A stretch of DNA of 64,000 nt from Montifringilla adamsi (taxonomy: Eukaryota > Chordata > Aves > Passeriformes > Passeridae), in assembly GCA_017590115.1 (NCBI GenBank), contig JAGGNK010003335.1, positions 14,280,779 to 14,344,778 of the forward strand, given 5' to 3'. Below the pieces are notes generated by a model. The model had not been told where the DNA came from. It saw only the letters and a program-made list of their open reading frames with translations, and ran no database searches. Position numbers and translations under genes: made by a program. This document shows, one piece after another, positions 46,454 through 59,250 of the stretch. The first letter of the stretch is position 1. Each line of letters opens with the position of its first letter.

Positions 46454-46840
46454 GACCCCAAAAACTCCTGCACTGATCCCAGCCCACCCCTGCTGTGACA
46501 GGCACCCCAAATCCTCCTGCCCTCACCCCAGCCCATCCCTGCTGTGACAGGCACCCCAAATCCTCCTGCCCTCACCCCAGCCCATCCCTGCTGTGACAGG
46601 CACCCCAAATCCTCCTGCCCTCACCCCAGCCCATCCCTGCTGTGACAGGCACCCCAAATCCTCCTGCACTCATCCCAGCCCATCCCTGCCAGCACAGGCA
46701 CCCCAAATCCTCCTGCACTCATCCCAGCCCATCCCTGCCATCACAGGCACCCCAAAACCTCCTGCACTCATCCCAGCCCACCCCTGCTGTCACAGGGACC
46801 CCAAAACTCATCCCAGTCTACCCCTGCCATGGCAAGGGCC
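46454..46840 (+). repeat. 49-bp minisatellite, about eight copies
   Basis: Unit (C/G)ACCCCAAATCCTCCTGC followed by CCCAGCCCATCCCTGC and a TGTGACAGG end. Seven copies keep an exact 49-bp register from 46454 to 46796; the eighth is shortened. Copies 2-4 are almost identical, which suggests recent expansion. Confidence 0.92.
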
Positions 46841-49800
46841 GTGAGCATCATCCATCCCCACCCCCAAAAGAAATCCTGCTGGAGGGAATTGTGTCTTGGA
46901 ATCCCAGGGACGGGAGAATGCTATAAATAAAGTGTGTGGAAAAGGAATCCTGTGGCTGTGCTCAGGAAAATGCCTTTTTGTGCTTAAAAACTGATTTTAA
47001 ATAGATTTAAAAATTATTTTAAACAGGGTGCCCGGCTGGTTGCAGTCCTTTGGGGCAAGGCTGTGCCAGAGGGGTTGAAGTGACCAAAGATGTCCTTGCA
47101 GGGAGGGATGGATGTTTGTGCTCCAGGTGCTCCAGGTGTGGGGGGATGCAGCTCCCAGGAGCTCTTTCCAAGGATCCTCTCAGGCCATCCCAGAGTGAGG
47201 AAACTCCCCAGGGAGTTCCCTCAGCCCCAGAACAAAGAGGAATGGGGCACTTCAAGGGGGGGAATAAAACCAGCAAGGCAGTAAAAACCTCCTGGTACCT
47301 GACCCCCCTTCCCCTTCTGAACAGCACTGCCATCATCTCCTTTACAAGACTGTTTATGGAGCAAATGAAAGTGTTTTGGTTAGGCTTCAGAGGTGTTTAT
47401 GGTCTCAGTGGGGTGATCAAGGCCCAGCAGGAAATAAAGGCAGTGCTGGTAAAGCCTTGGCACAGCCTGGTGCAGCCCAGGGCAGAGATCCTGCAGTGGG
47501 ACACAGATCTCCACGTGGGCAGCTGGGGCAGTGCCACAGAGACACCCAGCACTTCTCAAGGGTGACAACCTCCTCCCCTGTCCCCTCCAGCCCTGGGACC
47601 TTGCTGGCAGCCCCTGCCCTGCCTGCCCAGCTCTCCCAGCCCCAGCACTCCTGTCCCCACACTGCCAGGGCACCCCAGCATTGCTGGGTTTATGTCACTT
47701 TCTGTGAGAGCCCAGGGCTGGCAATGTGACAGAGGAGGGACAGATGGCACTGCCCAAGGTCAGTTTTGGGCAGAGCTGTGGCAGGACAGCCTGGGCCCCA
47801 ATGTTCCCCTGGGGAATGGCCCCAGGAGCTGCCACTCTGTGCCAGGGACCCTCCTGGAGCATCCCCAGGGGCTGGGGAAAGGCCAGGCAGCTGAAAGCAA
47901 ATTCTCTCCCCCCTGGCATGCAGATCCCTTCTGCTGCTGCTGCTGCCCGTGCCCCCTGCCTGGCTGGGCTCTATAAATACTCCAGCACTGGCATGAGGAG
48001 AGGATTTGCTGCTGAGGCTTTGTCAGCCGCAGTGGGAGCTGACTGTGCAACTGGTAATTATGGCTCAGCAGCAGCTGGACAGGTTTAAATCCTTTTGATG
48101 CTTTGAAATGTTCCCACTGGGGAGGTTGAAGGAGTAAAGGTTGTGGCTGGTGCTGATTGCTTCCCCTCTGGAGGCACTGATTGCTGCACCCAGGGCTGCT
48201 CTCCTCTCTGCCAGGGCCTGTTCCTGGAAAAACAGCCCCTGGAATGGCAAGAAGTTTCTTCTGCAGCTCTCTAAGTGCTCTGAAGCAATTAATGTGCTGC
48301 CAGCATGGGATTATCTCCATGAGCACTGCCCCAGCAGACAAAACTCAGCTGGAGAGAGCAACGTGCCACGCTGGGGACAGGATGGCACAGGGATGGGCAG
48401 CTCTGCTCGATCCCAAAGGAGGGAACCCCAAAGGCTTCTCTGGGGCTTTTCACAAACAGGACAGGACTGCTGGGCTTTGTGCCTCGAGCTTTATTGCAGC
48501 ATCAGCCTCAGCACGTGGCTGAGACAACTGGAAGGTGGCCACAGCTCACGTCCTGCCAGCAGCAGCCGAAGATTTCCTTCTTCCAGAGTATTTGAAAAAC
48601 TTTCTAGCCAACAGCATATTGCTAAAGCTCACAGACAATTGTTCTGGCCAGTCACTAACAGCACAGGAACTCCTGCTGCACAAAATGCTTGCCTGCCTTC
48701 TATTAACAACACACAACACTTCATTATTGAGCTTCAAACCTTCCGTTTCTGCACTCTGAAGGCCCATCTCAGCCAAGCCTAAAACTCAAGCTATTGTTTC
48801 ATGTCATATTGTTTGCTGTTTTTTCACATTGTTTGCTTCATATTTATTGTTTCATATTGTGTGCTTGCCGTACTATTGTAACTTTTCTACTGTCACACCT
48901 TGCAGCTGCAGCCAGCTCTAATTTCTCTGCTCTTTCTGTTTCTGAGGCTTGCTTTTCCCAGATTTCTGAAAGGCTTTGCTGTTCCCCACAGCAGGGCAGG
49001 GGAGGGCTCTCGGTGTCACCTGCCACAGGATGGCCCCGTTGTGTCACACCGCTGTCCCCACCCTGGTGCTGTCCCACACCCTTGGGCTGTGGCTGGACCA
49101 CAACCAACCAATTCTTTCTATTTTTTATATTATTTTCCCCATTTTTTTTTTTTTAATCACTCCAGAAGCTGCATTCCTGCAAACACCTGTGCGTGGCCCC
49201 AGGGAGGAAGGGCAGCAGCTGCTGCTGCTGAGAGGTGATTTCCCCTTGCTGAGCCCTCCCCTCCCTGTGCCCAGCCCATCCTCTGTGCCCTTTCAGCTCC
49301 AAACCCTTGCTGTGGCTGGGAAGCTGCAGAATGGCTTTCCCTTCAAGGCTTTGTGCTTATTGCCCATGAATTTTGCCCAAACCTGGGTGGAAACTGCAGA
49401 AAGGAGATGTGAAAATGGCTGAAGGTTAAACGTGGCACAAGAGGTGAGTTAAATTTGGGTGGGGAGCTCCTGGTGTTTGTTTACTGGAAGGGCAAATACT
49501 GAATTGTCTTCTGCATTTATTGAACCCAGGGCTGGTTGTGTAAATCCAGTTGTGCCTTTGAGCCCCAGCCAGAGAGGGGAAAAGCCCTGAGTCTGTCTTA
49601 CCAAAGCCTGGCCTAAACCCGTGGGTAGCACAGCTCTGGGCTGGGCAGCTCTGGCTTAGCTCCTTGCTACAGATCCCTGGATGCCAGCCTGGAAACACGA
49701 GAGCAACGTGAGGAAAAACCATCCTGGGAAGGAGCTGAGCTCAGGACTCACTGCCCTGGGCACAGGTTGGTTTTACCTCTGGGGGTTGGCAGGAAGGGTT

Positions 49801-52800
49801 TGCAAACCACTGCAGGCTCTTCTCATCTCTTTGAACAGCTCTGAATAAAGAATTCTCCTTCTTTTTCCTTTTATTTTTCGATAGGGAATTAATAATCAGA
49901 AATGATGATGCCTCACCTAGCAGGTAAAGGATTTGGGAAATTGGTTTTGCATCTCACAGAAGCCCCAGACAGCAGAGCCACTGCTCACACAGCTGCAGAG
50001 CCCAGGGGACAAAGCCACAGCAGCAGCCTGAGGTTCCCAGGGGTCCCCAAAGGGTCCCCAAAGGCCAGGGGTGGGCAAGGGGAAATCTCTCTGCAGGTTT
50101 ATTTTGGTTTTGTGCCCAACCCCAGTGGAATTGGCTGCGTGCTGCCATGGAAACAGCAGCAGGGTTTGCAGCCATCTCCAGGGAGCAATCCTGGGGAAAA
50201 TCACCCCAAAGCATCCCCTGCTGCTGGGGGCTGAGGGAGCCACGCTCACACGGGGCAGGACCTTTGTCACAGCCACCGAGGGGACACAAACACCAGCCCA
50301 GAACCGGGGAGGTCTGTCTGGAGCAGAGCTGGTGTTAGAAAAGCAGTGTGACCCAAGGGGTGTGGTGGCAGCAGGGAAGAGACTTCAAGGGTTAATCTGG
50401 CAGCAAACATCTCATTCAGCCCAGCAGAGAGCAGAAAAATTACTCGGCTTTAATCTACTTTGTCTCCAGAAATATTCCATAAAAGAGGGGGGAAATAAAT
50501 TGGGGGGTGGGCATCCTGAGAGCAGAAAAAGAGGTAAAATTAATCCTATCAGTAATCCATGATGAATGATTCACTCGGCTCTCTTATTCACAGCCGCATC
50601 AGTTATCTGCATTCCCAGGGAATTACACTCCCATGGAATTACACACAGCCTCATCTGCATGGAGATGAGGCAGCCCGGGAGGGCTCCACCTCCAGAACCC
50701 ATCCCTGTGCTTGCCAGGGAAGGGAAGGAGCTCTGCAGGGCAGAAGGACAAACACCCAAGCACCCCTCAGCCCTGGGGGGATGGCAGGGGGCAGGGGATA
50801 CATCTCTGCCTCCCTCTTCCTTCCAAAACTTCCTTGCTGGAGCAGAGAAACAAGTGCAAGTTGTTCATTAGAAATAGGATTTTAGGAAAGAAACGGTTAA
50901 AAGAAAAGGATGGGAAGTTCTGTCACACTTGTGTGGCCTACAGAGAGAGATTGAGATGGCCCAGGACTCAGAGAGCTCTCCCAGGAGGAGTCTCCTCCTT
51001 GCATTCCTGAGGGATTGTTCAGTAGTTTCCAGCCCACGGATTGTAAATGTGAATTTGCCTCCAGCTCTGACTCTCCAGGTGATGCTGACGTGGTTGTCCC
51101 TTGCTTTGGTTCCACTTTTGGTCCTGAGGTAACAAATTTCTCCAGGGGTCACTCTGAGGGAGTCTTCCAAAATAATTCTGTGCCCCTCCAGTGACAGCAG
51201 AGCCAACAATGTCTGTGTTATGAACAATGACTTTACACTGCTAAAAGTGACCCAAATGCTCTGTTTTAAAGCTAAAAGACCTGCCTTAAACTGGGATTTA
51301 GGTTTGTGTCTGCAGGCAGAGCTGTAAATAACCTGTGGGGTTGGATCAGAGTGCCCTGCAGACAGGGAGGGCAGAGCTGGATTATTTAAAAACCTGTCAG
51401 TTTGGGAATCACCAGGGTGACCTTCTTCTTCCTGGCCATTTCAGTTTGGAGCTGGTCCCTACCTCGGCTTGGCTGAGCACTCTCAGAGGAGTCTGGGAAT
51501 GTGCATTCCTGACAATCCCGAGAGTTCTGGGTGTGAATGATGTGAGGAGAGGAGGTGCTGACAACAGAGAGACAAAATTCTCTGTAAGGACAAGCATCAA
51601 CCCAGCTGGTGCTGCAAATCAGCTGCAGAGTAGAATTTTTCTCCTGCCTCTCCTCTGATGTCCCTCAGAAAATCCAAGCCTGGGAAATCCCAGGAATTCA
51701 GCTGCTGCATCCCGATTTTCCAGCCTAGCTCTGGGTACCAATTGCTGCTGCATCCCAGGATTAGTGGGGGATTCTCTGAGAGGGAGGGGGAAAGCTTCCA
51801 TTTCAAAAGGAACAGAAGGAAAGTTCTTCCCCGGGGGAGTGGGAGGCTGCGTGATCCAGCAGTGGGTAAAACCCTCAGAAAATCAAAATATTCCGGCTCC
51901 CTTCTGGATAGAATCCCTCCCACGTGGGCAAAGGAGAGCAGGGCTGTTCGGAGGGAGCTCACCCAGAGCTGCTCTCTCTGTTTGGCTGCGTTCCTGTCCC
52001 TCTGTGCTCCTGGGGGGCAGCGGGGAGGGATCCAGGGCAGGGATGGAGCTGCACCTGCAGCAGCAGCAGCGGGTTCCTCTGCAGAGTGACTGTGATTCAG
52101 TCCCGATGAATCACTCAGCCATTCTCCTTCTCAACCAGATCTTGGGATTTATCATTGTTACAACAGGAGGAGGGGAGGAAAAACAGGGGAAAAAAACCCA
52201 AAAAACCCCAAAAAACAGAAAAAAAAATACCAAACTCCAGTGCTTTATCTCCTTCTCTAATATTTTCCAATTTTCCTGTTTCAAAATTTAAATCCATTTT
52301 TTTTAGGCGTGCCATTCAGGTGGAATAAACTTTTGCCAATCCTGGAGAGGAAGCTGCATTGAGAGGAGGTGGGATGGACCCTGGGGACAGCAGTGGAGTC
52401 AGCATGGCCCGGGTTCACAACAGCCAGGGCTGGAGAGGGCTTGGGCACCAAATCCTCCCCTGAGCAGCTTCAACCCTGCCCAGGGCACTGCTGGCCCTCA
52501 GCCCACCCAAGCATTGACAGGAGAGCACACAAACCCACTGTGCCTCAGTTCTCCCCCTCCTGCAAACTCGGCATGGGCTCGCCTCAGGGCTCCACACTCT
52601 GATTTTTTTCCCCTTTTGTGCCATTTTTTCCCTTTAGGAGGTGCTGCTGGAGAGCCTGGCTGGGAACTCCTTGGAAGGCAGGTGAGGAGCTGCTCTGAGC
52701 ACTCAGGTCCTGCCAGGAAGAACTACAGTTGTTTGCTCCATGAAGAATTTATGTCTCAATTCAGCATTAAAGCTAGAGGCTACACTAGTGAGTAGCTACC

Positions 52801-53125
52801 ACTAGTGTCTACTATTAGTAAATAGCAATAATGTCCAGAAAGCTCACATCAGTACCATGGAGAGGAAAATGCAGGCAAACCAAAATTGTTTCAGGAACTC
52901 TTTAACAGCTCCACCCAGACCAGCTTCATTTACTTTGGTTTTGGTCCTTTGAGTCCGAGAAAATCCACACTGTGACAGGGTGTTTCTTCATGGATTGGAT
53001 GGGGTTTACTTTTGTTAATGTTATTCTTTCTCTGTCTTTCAGTTTCTATAGTGATGGACAAACACATGCAGCACACACTCCTGGGTGGTGTTTGCCTGCA
53101 CTGGCCTGAAAACAACACCAAATTT
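46841..53125. other. Intergenic, no gene recognised
   Basis: Mixed sequence with short unlinked open frames and small purine runs (for example 52178-52230). No family motif, RNA gene or CR1 tail was recognised. Confidence 0.45.
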
Positions 53126-53187
53126 TTGAGAAATCCATTGAAAAATCTTCGCCAAAACCCCCCAGATCTTAAAAAAACGAGTCCTAT
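53126..53187 (+). repeat. Copy 1 of a 62-bp dispersed direct repeat
   Basis: Shares TTGAGAAATCCATTGAAA, then ATCTT-GCCAAAACCCC and CAGATCTT, with 53771-53832 at roughly 85% identity by eye. Confidence 0.8.
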
Positions 53188-53770
53188 CAGACAAATTGAT
53201 AATGTGTTTAATATACTTTTACTTTTTTAACGTATTTTGTCAGCAAGCAGCAGGTATTGCACTTCTGTGGGTGCTCTGGTTTCTCCTGCATCCACACACA
53301 AGTGGAGATGTCCCTTTTCCAGGGGCAAGGACCTCAGCTGTGGTTAAAGGGCACGGAAATGCTCAAAAAAAAATTACATCTCTGACCCTGAGTGTGTTCT
53401 GGATCTCGCTGTGAACGCAGTGACCCAGTGATCTCTGAGAAATGCCAGCCCTGCAGTGACTGTACAAAGTCCCTGCAGCTTGAAACCCCAAACCCCAGTG
53501 AAAGGTGAAGGTGACCACACCGGGTGACCACACCTGGAGGAGGAGCTGCCCAGCTCCTGGGTTGATGCTGGGTTTATTTCAATGGGTATTTTAAAAGCTC
53601 AGCTGATGAGCTGGTTGTGGTGTCCTGCTCTGCCAAGACTGAGCTTTGTTCAGGGTGTCAGGGCCAGATTTCAGCTGCCAAAGCTCCAATAATGTCACAG
53701 GAGCTGGACTGATGCTGCAATGAAAAAGCCTTCGCAGCGTGCTTGGAAATAGCGCCAGTTTTTTGTTTGT

Positions 53771-53832
53771 TTTGAGAAATCCATTGAAAGATCTTTGCCA
53801 AAACCCCTCAGATCTTTAAGAAGCAGTTCCAA
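53771..53832 (+). repeat. Copy 2 of a 62-bp dispersed direct repeat
   Basis: Counterpart of 53126-53187, 645 bp downstream, at the left edge of the 54-55 kb CpG island. Confidence 0.8.
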
Positions 53833-53929
53833 ACGAACAAGTTACAGTAAGATGGGCTTGCTCCACTTCTCTTCTGCACACTAGCAACCAAACCAAACCA
53901 AACCGCCGATCCCTGGAGTCGCTCCGAAA

Positions 53930-54770
53930 GCGAGGGAGAAGCATCGGCGAGAATTCACTGGATAAAGGGAGAGCTGCCCTGCCCACCGCGCTCCGGGGGC
54001 ACACGGGGCGAGCTCGGGCTCGGTCTCTGGGGGGAACGGCCCCGGCTTTCCCCGGGCGGGGCGGGGACAGGGCCGGGCACCTCCGTGCGGGGCGGGCCGG
54101 GGGCGGGCGCTGCCCGCGGAGCCGGGGCGGGAGCGCAGCCCCGCATCCGCACCTGGGCGGGCAGGAGAGCCCGCATCCACACCTGGGGCAGGAGAGAGAG
54201 CCCGTATCCACACCTGGGGGCAGGAGAGAGAGCCCGTATCCACACCTGGGGCAGGAGAGCCCGCATCCACACCTGGGGGAGGAGAGAGAGCCCGCATCCA
54301 CACCTGGGGCAGGAGAGAGAGCCCGCATCCGCACCTGGGGCAGGAGAGAGAGCCCGCATCCACACCTGGGGGCCAGGAGAGAGAGCCCGCATCCGCACCT
54401 GGGGGCAGGAGAGCCCGCATCCCCACCTGGGGCAGGAGAGAGAGCCCGCATCCCCACCTGGGGGAGGAGAGAGAGCCCGCATCCGCACCTGGGGGCAGGA
54501 GAGCCCGCATCCGCACCTGGGGCAGGAGAGACCGCATCCACACCTGGGGCAGGAGAGCCCGCATCCGCACCTGGGGCAGGAGAGAGAGCCCGCATCCGCG
54601 CCGGGCAGCGCTCGCAGCCGCCTGCCCCACCTCCAGCATGAGCGGCCGCGCCGGGGGAACCGCGGGGCTCTGCCCCGGCCACGGTGAGCAGGGGGCGGCG
54701 GAGGGAGCGGCGGACGGGGCTCTGCTGGGGATGGGGGAAACCCGCTCCAGGAGCGGCTGTTCGCAGGCAT
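53930..54770 (+). promoter_or_regulatory. CpG island with a candidate first exon
   Basis: Very GC- and CpG-rich block. After the minisatellite there is CCAGCATGAGCGGCCGC (ATG 54638), a short open stretch and a strong donor GGCCACG|GTGAGC at 54687. This looks like the 5' end of a + strand gene whose later exons lie beyond the window. In human the next + strand gene after SLC26A2 is HMGXB3, but nothing here identifies it, so no product is assigned. Confidence 0.4.
54146..54600 (+). repeat. 30-bp GC-rich minisatellite, about 15 copies
   Basis: Unit CCCGCATCCACACCTGGGGC plus AGGAGAGAGAG, 26-33 bp. I count 15 occurrences of the ACCTGGG core. Units vary mainly in one or two copies of GAGA and in GGGG versus GGGGG. 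All frames stay open through it, which produces spurious long open frames on both strands. Confidence 0.93.
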
Positions 54771-54829
54771 CGCCCGGGGAGAGCCCCTCGGCAGCGCGGG
54801 GGTGATGCGGGCGGGGATGCGGTGCGGTG

Positions 54830-55175
54830 CTCGGTGTCCCCCCCCCGGGTGCGGTGCCGTACATCCTCCGTGTGCGATGTTCTGTGTCCCACACCATGTG
54901 CGGTGCTCGGTGTCCCCAGGGTTCGGTGCCTGGTGTCCCCCAGGGTGCTGTCCTCAGTGTTCCCCGTGTGCGATGCTCTGTGTCCCCCCCCGGGTGCGGT
55001 GCCCGGTGTCCCACACCGTGTGCGGTGCCCGATGTCTCCCAGGGTGCTGTCCTCAGTGTCCCCCGTGTGCGGTGCCCGGTGTTCCCAGGGTGCTGTCCTC
55101 AGTGTCCCCCGTGTGCGGTGCCCGGTGTCCCCCGTGTGCTGTCCTCAGTGTCCCCGGGGTGCGGTGCCCGGTGTC
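54830..55175 (+). repeat. Second CpG-rich minisatellite (about 45-bp units)
   Basis: Repeats of GTGCGGTGCCCGGTGTCCCC alternating with GGGTGCTGTCCTCAGTGTCC. At least seven units, with length variants. The sequence is unrelated to the array just upstream. Confidence 0.88.
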
Positions 55176-55449
55176 CCGCGGGCTGGCGGCAGAGCCCCGG
55201 GCGCTCGCAGGGAGCGGGGGAAGGCTGCTCCGTGCGTGCCCGCGCAGGTGAAGGTGGCAGCGAGCGGCTCCCGTGCCCAGCGAAGCGCTGGGATGGGCAG
55301 CACTGAGCCGCAGGAGGAAGGGGACCGAGGATGGCAGCGAGCAGGAGCGCCTGGCACGGGGGAATCGCCGCGAGGGGAGGCTCGGCGGGCTCTGCACGAG
55401 TGGGAAACTTCGCTTAAGCGAGGATGAGTGGCTGTCCCCGGAGGATTGT

Positions 55450-55560
55450 GGCGCTCGGGGACACGGCTCAGTGGTGGCCTTGGCGGTGCTGGGGGAACGG
55501 CTGGAGCCGAGGATCTCAGAGGGGTTTTCCAGCCTTAACAATTGTGCGATTCTGTGGTGA
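55450..55560 (+). mobile_element. CR1 3' end
   Basis: GCTCAGTGGTGGCCTTGGCG, GAGGATCTCAGAGGGGTTTT, CCAGCCTTAACAATTGTGCG and ATTCTGTGG: the CR1 terminus. It retains unusually many CpGs, in keeping with its place in a CpG island. Confidence 0.78.
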
Positions 55561-57369
55561 AGAAGGTGTTTTCCAGGACTGGGCAGCTCTGTGCTGTGCC
55601 AGGGTCCAGAGTGCAAAGGCTCTGCTCACACTGGGGCTCCCCAGCTCTGCATCCGTTCCAAGCTCGTGTCGCTGAGGTTGAAGAATTTCCTTGCTGCCGA
55701 AGCTTGCTCAGAATTACTCCAGGGTGAGGGAGGCTCCAGGAGTCCTGCCCAAGCCCGGATGCTTTGATTCAGGTGCTGGGAGTGCAGCCAGTTTGTGGCT
55801 CCCACTCGGGGACAGACAGAGCTGTGCCTGCCGGTGACAGAGCAGTGTCACTTGTGTCACTTCCTCAAGCCCTGGGGCACCTGCCCTGGCTCCAAAACAA
55901 ACTTCACCCTCGGAAACTTGATAGAAGGGTGAGTAATTAAAACATTACCCAGCTGCAAGTTTGTGCTGCTTGAGGGCATTGAGGAAGGAGCCAAGTCCTA
56001 CTTTGCCAGCTTCAGAGCCTGGAGTGTGCTCTGAAATGTGTGATGCCATTGTGACTTCATTTCTTCTTAAACCCAAAATACTTTCCTTTGAATGGCAATA
56101 TTGCCAGGTGTTTTTTTGAAGGAGGAGGATTTTTCTCTGTCCTGTGTTACTGCAGTTGGCTGGTTTCACTTGGCAAAGGCAGGGTGGAGCTTTTTAGGAG
56201 CTCGTTTGGATTTTGTCTGTGTAGCAGAGGGTGGTGGATGGCCTGGCTGAGGTCATTGTCCAGGAAAGGCATCCAGGGATGTGCAGCAGGTGTGCCCAGG
56301 AAACAGGGAGCATTCCCACCAGGAATGGGGACTGCTGTGATGGGCAGGGAGCAGCAGCACCTTCCTCTCCTCTGAGATCTTCCTCTGCCTCTTCCCTCTG
56401 CAGCCTGACCTTGGCTCTGTCAGTGCTGTCCAATAACGCCGTTAAAAAACAAACATGAGTCAGGCTGAGTTTGCTTAGGTAATAACTCCTTCCACACCAA
56501 GGTGTGTTTGTCTTATTTCCTCCAGCAGGCTCTGTCTGGGGACAGACAGAAATAGTTGAGTTTGCCCAGGACTTTGTAAACACTGATTTAAAAGTAAGAG
56601 TGCTCTCAGTGAGCCTGTTGGCTCATTCTAGGAAGTCTCCAAATCGTACATTCGGCTTCTCTGTGCCAACTGTGCTCCTGCATGTGCCAGCAGTGCTCCT
56701 GCCTCTCCCCCTCCTCCTCATCTCCATCCTCTGGAGCCAGCTGGCATGCCTCGAGTTTTCCACGTTTGCTCCCCTTTTCCAGGTATTCCAGGATGTCCCA
56801 GGCAGGACAAAGAGCAAGGGACAGGTGCCAGCCAGAACAGGCTGAGCCCTTGGGGCTGGAAACAGCTGGAACCTGTGGAAGGAGCTTCCAGGGGAATTCA
56901 GGGGAGACGCAGCTGGATGTGGGATGGAGGATGCAGGAGCCTGTGTTGGGAGTGGGGCCGAAGAGGAGCTGGGAATTGCCCAGCTCTCCTTTGAGGACAG
57001 CTCTGTCCTGCTTCCCACTCTCCTCTGCTCCTGCAGACAAGGGGGGACAAGCAGGAGGACCAGGTGAGGAGCCCAGTGTCCTCTGTGGGGACAGAGCCCC
57101 TTTGCAGGAGCAGTGGGAGGGGGTGAGGAGGCAGCAGCTTGCCCTGCACATCCCACGGCCACGCTGCACCCCTGGAGATATCCCTGTGTGTGTGTGAAAG
57201 CACAGCTGCTGCTTGAGGGAAAAGCAGGAGAGAGCCATCCCCAAGCCCTGCTGCTGTGCAGGGTGGGGAGGCAGGATTGCCCCTGGGGGGGTTTGTTCAC
57301 AGAGGCAACATGGAAATAATCTGAGCCATTCCACTGAGGAGCCCCCCTGGCTTCAGCTGCCTGGGGATC
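55561..57369. other. No gene recognised
   Basis: Overlapping open frames of 170-250 codons exist at 56606-57372 on both strands, but none shows a known domain or a coherent exon structure. Confidence 0.45.
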
Positions 57370-57600
57370 CACAAGGACTCAGGCTGGATCGGGTTGGATC
57401 AGCAGGAATTTCCCCATGGAGAGGGTGCTCAGGCTCTGGAGCTGCCCAGGGAGGTTTGGAGTGCCCATCCCTGGAGGTGGCACCTGGAGGTGGCACTCGG
57501 GGCTCCGGGCTGGGGACAGGGTGGGGATGGGGCACAGCTGGGACTGGATGGGCTGGGAGGGCTTTTCCAAATGATTCTGGGATTCTGTGACTGCAGTGAA
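57370..57600 (+). mobile_element. CR1 3' fragment
   Basis: GCAGGAATTTCCCCATGGAG, GCTGCCCAGGGAGGTTTGGA, GGGCTGGGGACAGGGTGGGG and GATTCTGGGATTCTGTGA. Closely similar to the last 200 bp of the CR1 in TRIM-A intron 4. Confidence 0.85.
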
Positions 57601-59250
57601 TGTTGGTGTCAATCCTGAGAACCCCGCGGCTAAAATCTGAGGGGACAGTGCCAAGTTCTGGGGGTTAAAGGAAATCTCTCATGGGAACACTTGTAATTAA
57701 AATCCACTTAGGGCTTCCCTGCCCATTTGCAGAGCAAGGCACTGATGAGTGTCAGGTTAGAGACTGTCCCCTGCTCTGACCTTGTCATTCCTGTCCCTCG
57801 TTCCTTAGGGAGTGTCTGAAAAAAGCCTCTTTCTAAAAAGAGCAATACACCCGATTAAATGGTGCCAATGTTTCTTTGTAAACAAGTGATCCCTGAGGAA
57901 GCAGAGTGTGAAGAACCTCATTGTGGTGCAGTTTATGGGAAAGGAGGGAAAGTGCTTCATGGCTTTTGCATGTAACTCCTTGCACTTCTGTTTCCTGGCA
58001 TTCCCTGGTGCATTTTTTGTGGGACTACCTTTATAACATTATTATTTGTTAGGGAGGCATTGCCTTTGCCTCAGCTGGGGCAGAGGGTGGGAGAGGGATG
58101 ATCCATGTGCTCCTTCCCTCAGCTAACGCCAATCCAGCCCCAGGATTTGCAAAGCAGCTGACTTTAATCTGGCCTTGCTGTGTAATTCCATTAGATTTAT
58201 TTTTATTAGAGCCCATAATGTGATCCAGGCCCCCTCAGCCCCGGGGAGTGGCTGCAGGGAGAGACACAGGGCCTGGGGGAAAGCAAATTACTCTGCAGGA
58301 GCACGCATGGAGCTTGGGCAATTTGATGTGATTAGGGAAACAATTAGAGAAAATCGCTGGAGGTGCAGTGCCCTGAGGCTCAGGAGGAGATGCTGCTGGG
58401 TGCCAGCTCCTCTGGAGGGTCACCCCTGGGCACAGGGACCTGTCCCCAGCCTGGCATGGGGAGATGAGGGTGAAAAGCCACTCTCAGCCCCTCTCTGGGT
58501 GTTGTGGGGTGTTTTTGCCCTGTCCTGTTTTTGTCCTGGCTGTTTTTTGCAGCCAGGAGGGTTTGGTTATTCCCAGCTGGTTTTGCAGAGCAGTGCCTGG
58601 GTTTGGCTGATGCAGCAGGGGCTGGAGCTGTTCCTGCACCAAGCAGAGCAGGGACATCATTCTCCTGTTCTGGGTTCTGGCTCCGTGTTTCCCCGAGCTG
58701 AGGCAGCAGTGCAGAGCCCTGCCTTCAGTGAATCTCATCCCCACTCATCTCCAAAGGCTCTCACCCCGCAGGTTTGTTTGGAATCAGGGAGCTTTGCACA
58801 GAGCCAACACCTCAGAAAATGGGGTCTGGGAGATCCAGCCCAGCACGGGGCAGCAGGGCAGGGCTGTGTCCCAGCCCAGCAGCACCCCCTGAGCCATCTG
58901 CAGGGCTCACTGTGTCCCCTGCTTGGTGGCAGGTGGCACAGACACCTCCTGTCCCAGCTCCCCTGGGGACAGGGTAGTGACAGATGAGGCACAGCCAGCT
59001 CTGCTCATCCTCCAGCAGCAGCCCAGGCACTGCTCCTCCTCAGGCTCTGTCCTCCCAAAGAGCCCCCAAACCACGTCCTCCCCTCTCCTCTCTGTGCCCC
59101 TGGCTGTGCCCACACCTGCCCGAGGCTTCCACCTCGGTGCTTGGGGGTCCTGAAAAGCACTAAAATCCCACATCATCCCTGCCAGCAGCTGAGCAGCCAC
59201 TCACAGCCCCTTCCCCAGCTGCAGAAGGGTTGCTCTGGCCTCGTGCATCC
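57601..59250. other. No gene recognised
   Basis: No motif, RNA gene or element was identified; the open frames here are isolated and lack homology. Confidence 0.45.

Noticed and set aside
46454..46840. CRISPR-like appearance of the 49-bp array (also the 85-bp array at 59251)
   Set aside because: Head-to-tail minisatellites with no unique spacers, in a vertebrate genome.
50868..51227. 119-codon minus-strand open frame with a protein-like composition
   Set aside because: No recognisable family motif, no ATG in a good context linked to splice sites, and no neighbouring exons; kept only as an unlikely candidate.
54085..54687. A + strand 200-codon open frame of Arg-Ile-His-Thr-Trp-Gly repeats
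   Set aside because: Pure translation of the minisatellite; unit lengths are not kept to multiples of three.
53816..55014. Long minus-strand open frames (270-377 codons) rich in Ala, Gly, Leu, Ser and Cys repeats
   Set aside because: They run through the 30-bp and 45-bp GC minisatellites, which have no stops in several frames at once; no ATG-linked domain and no species-independent sequence.
56606..57372. Overlapping 240-codon minus-strand open frames
   Set aside because: Two frames open at once in Pro/Ser-rich low-information sequence, partly over a CR1; no domain seen.
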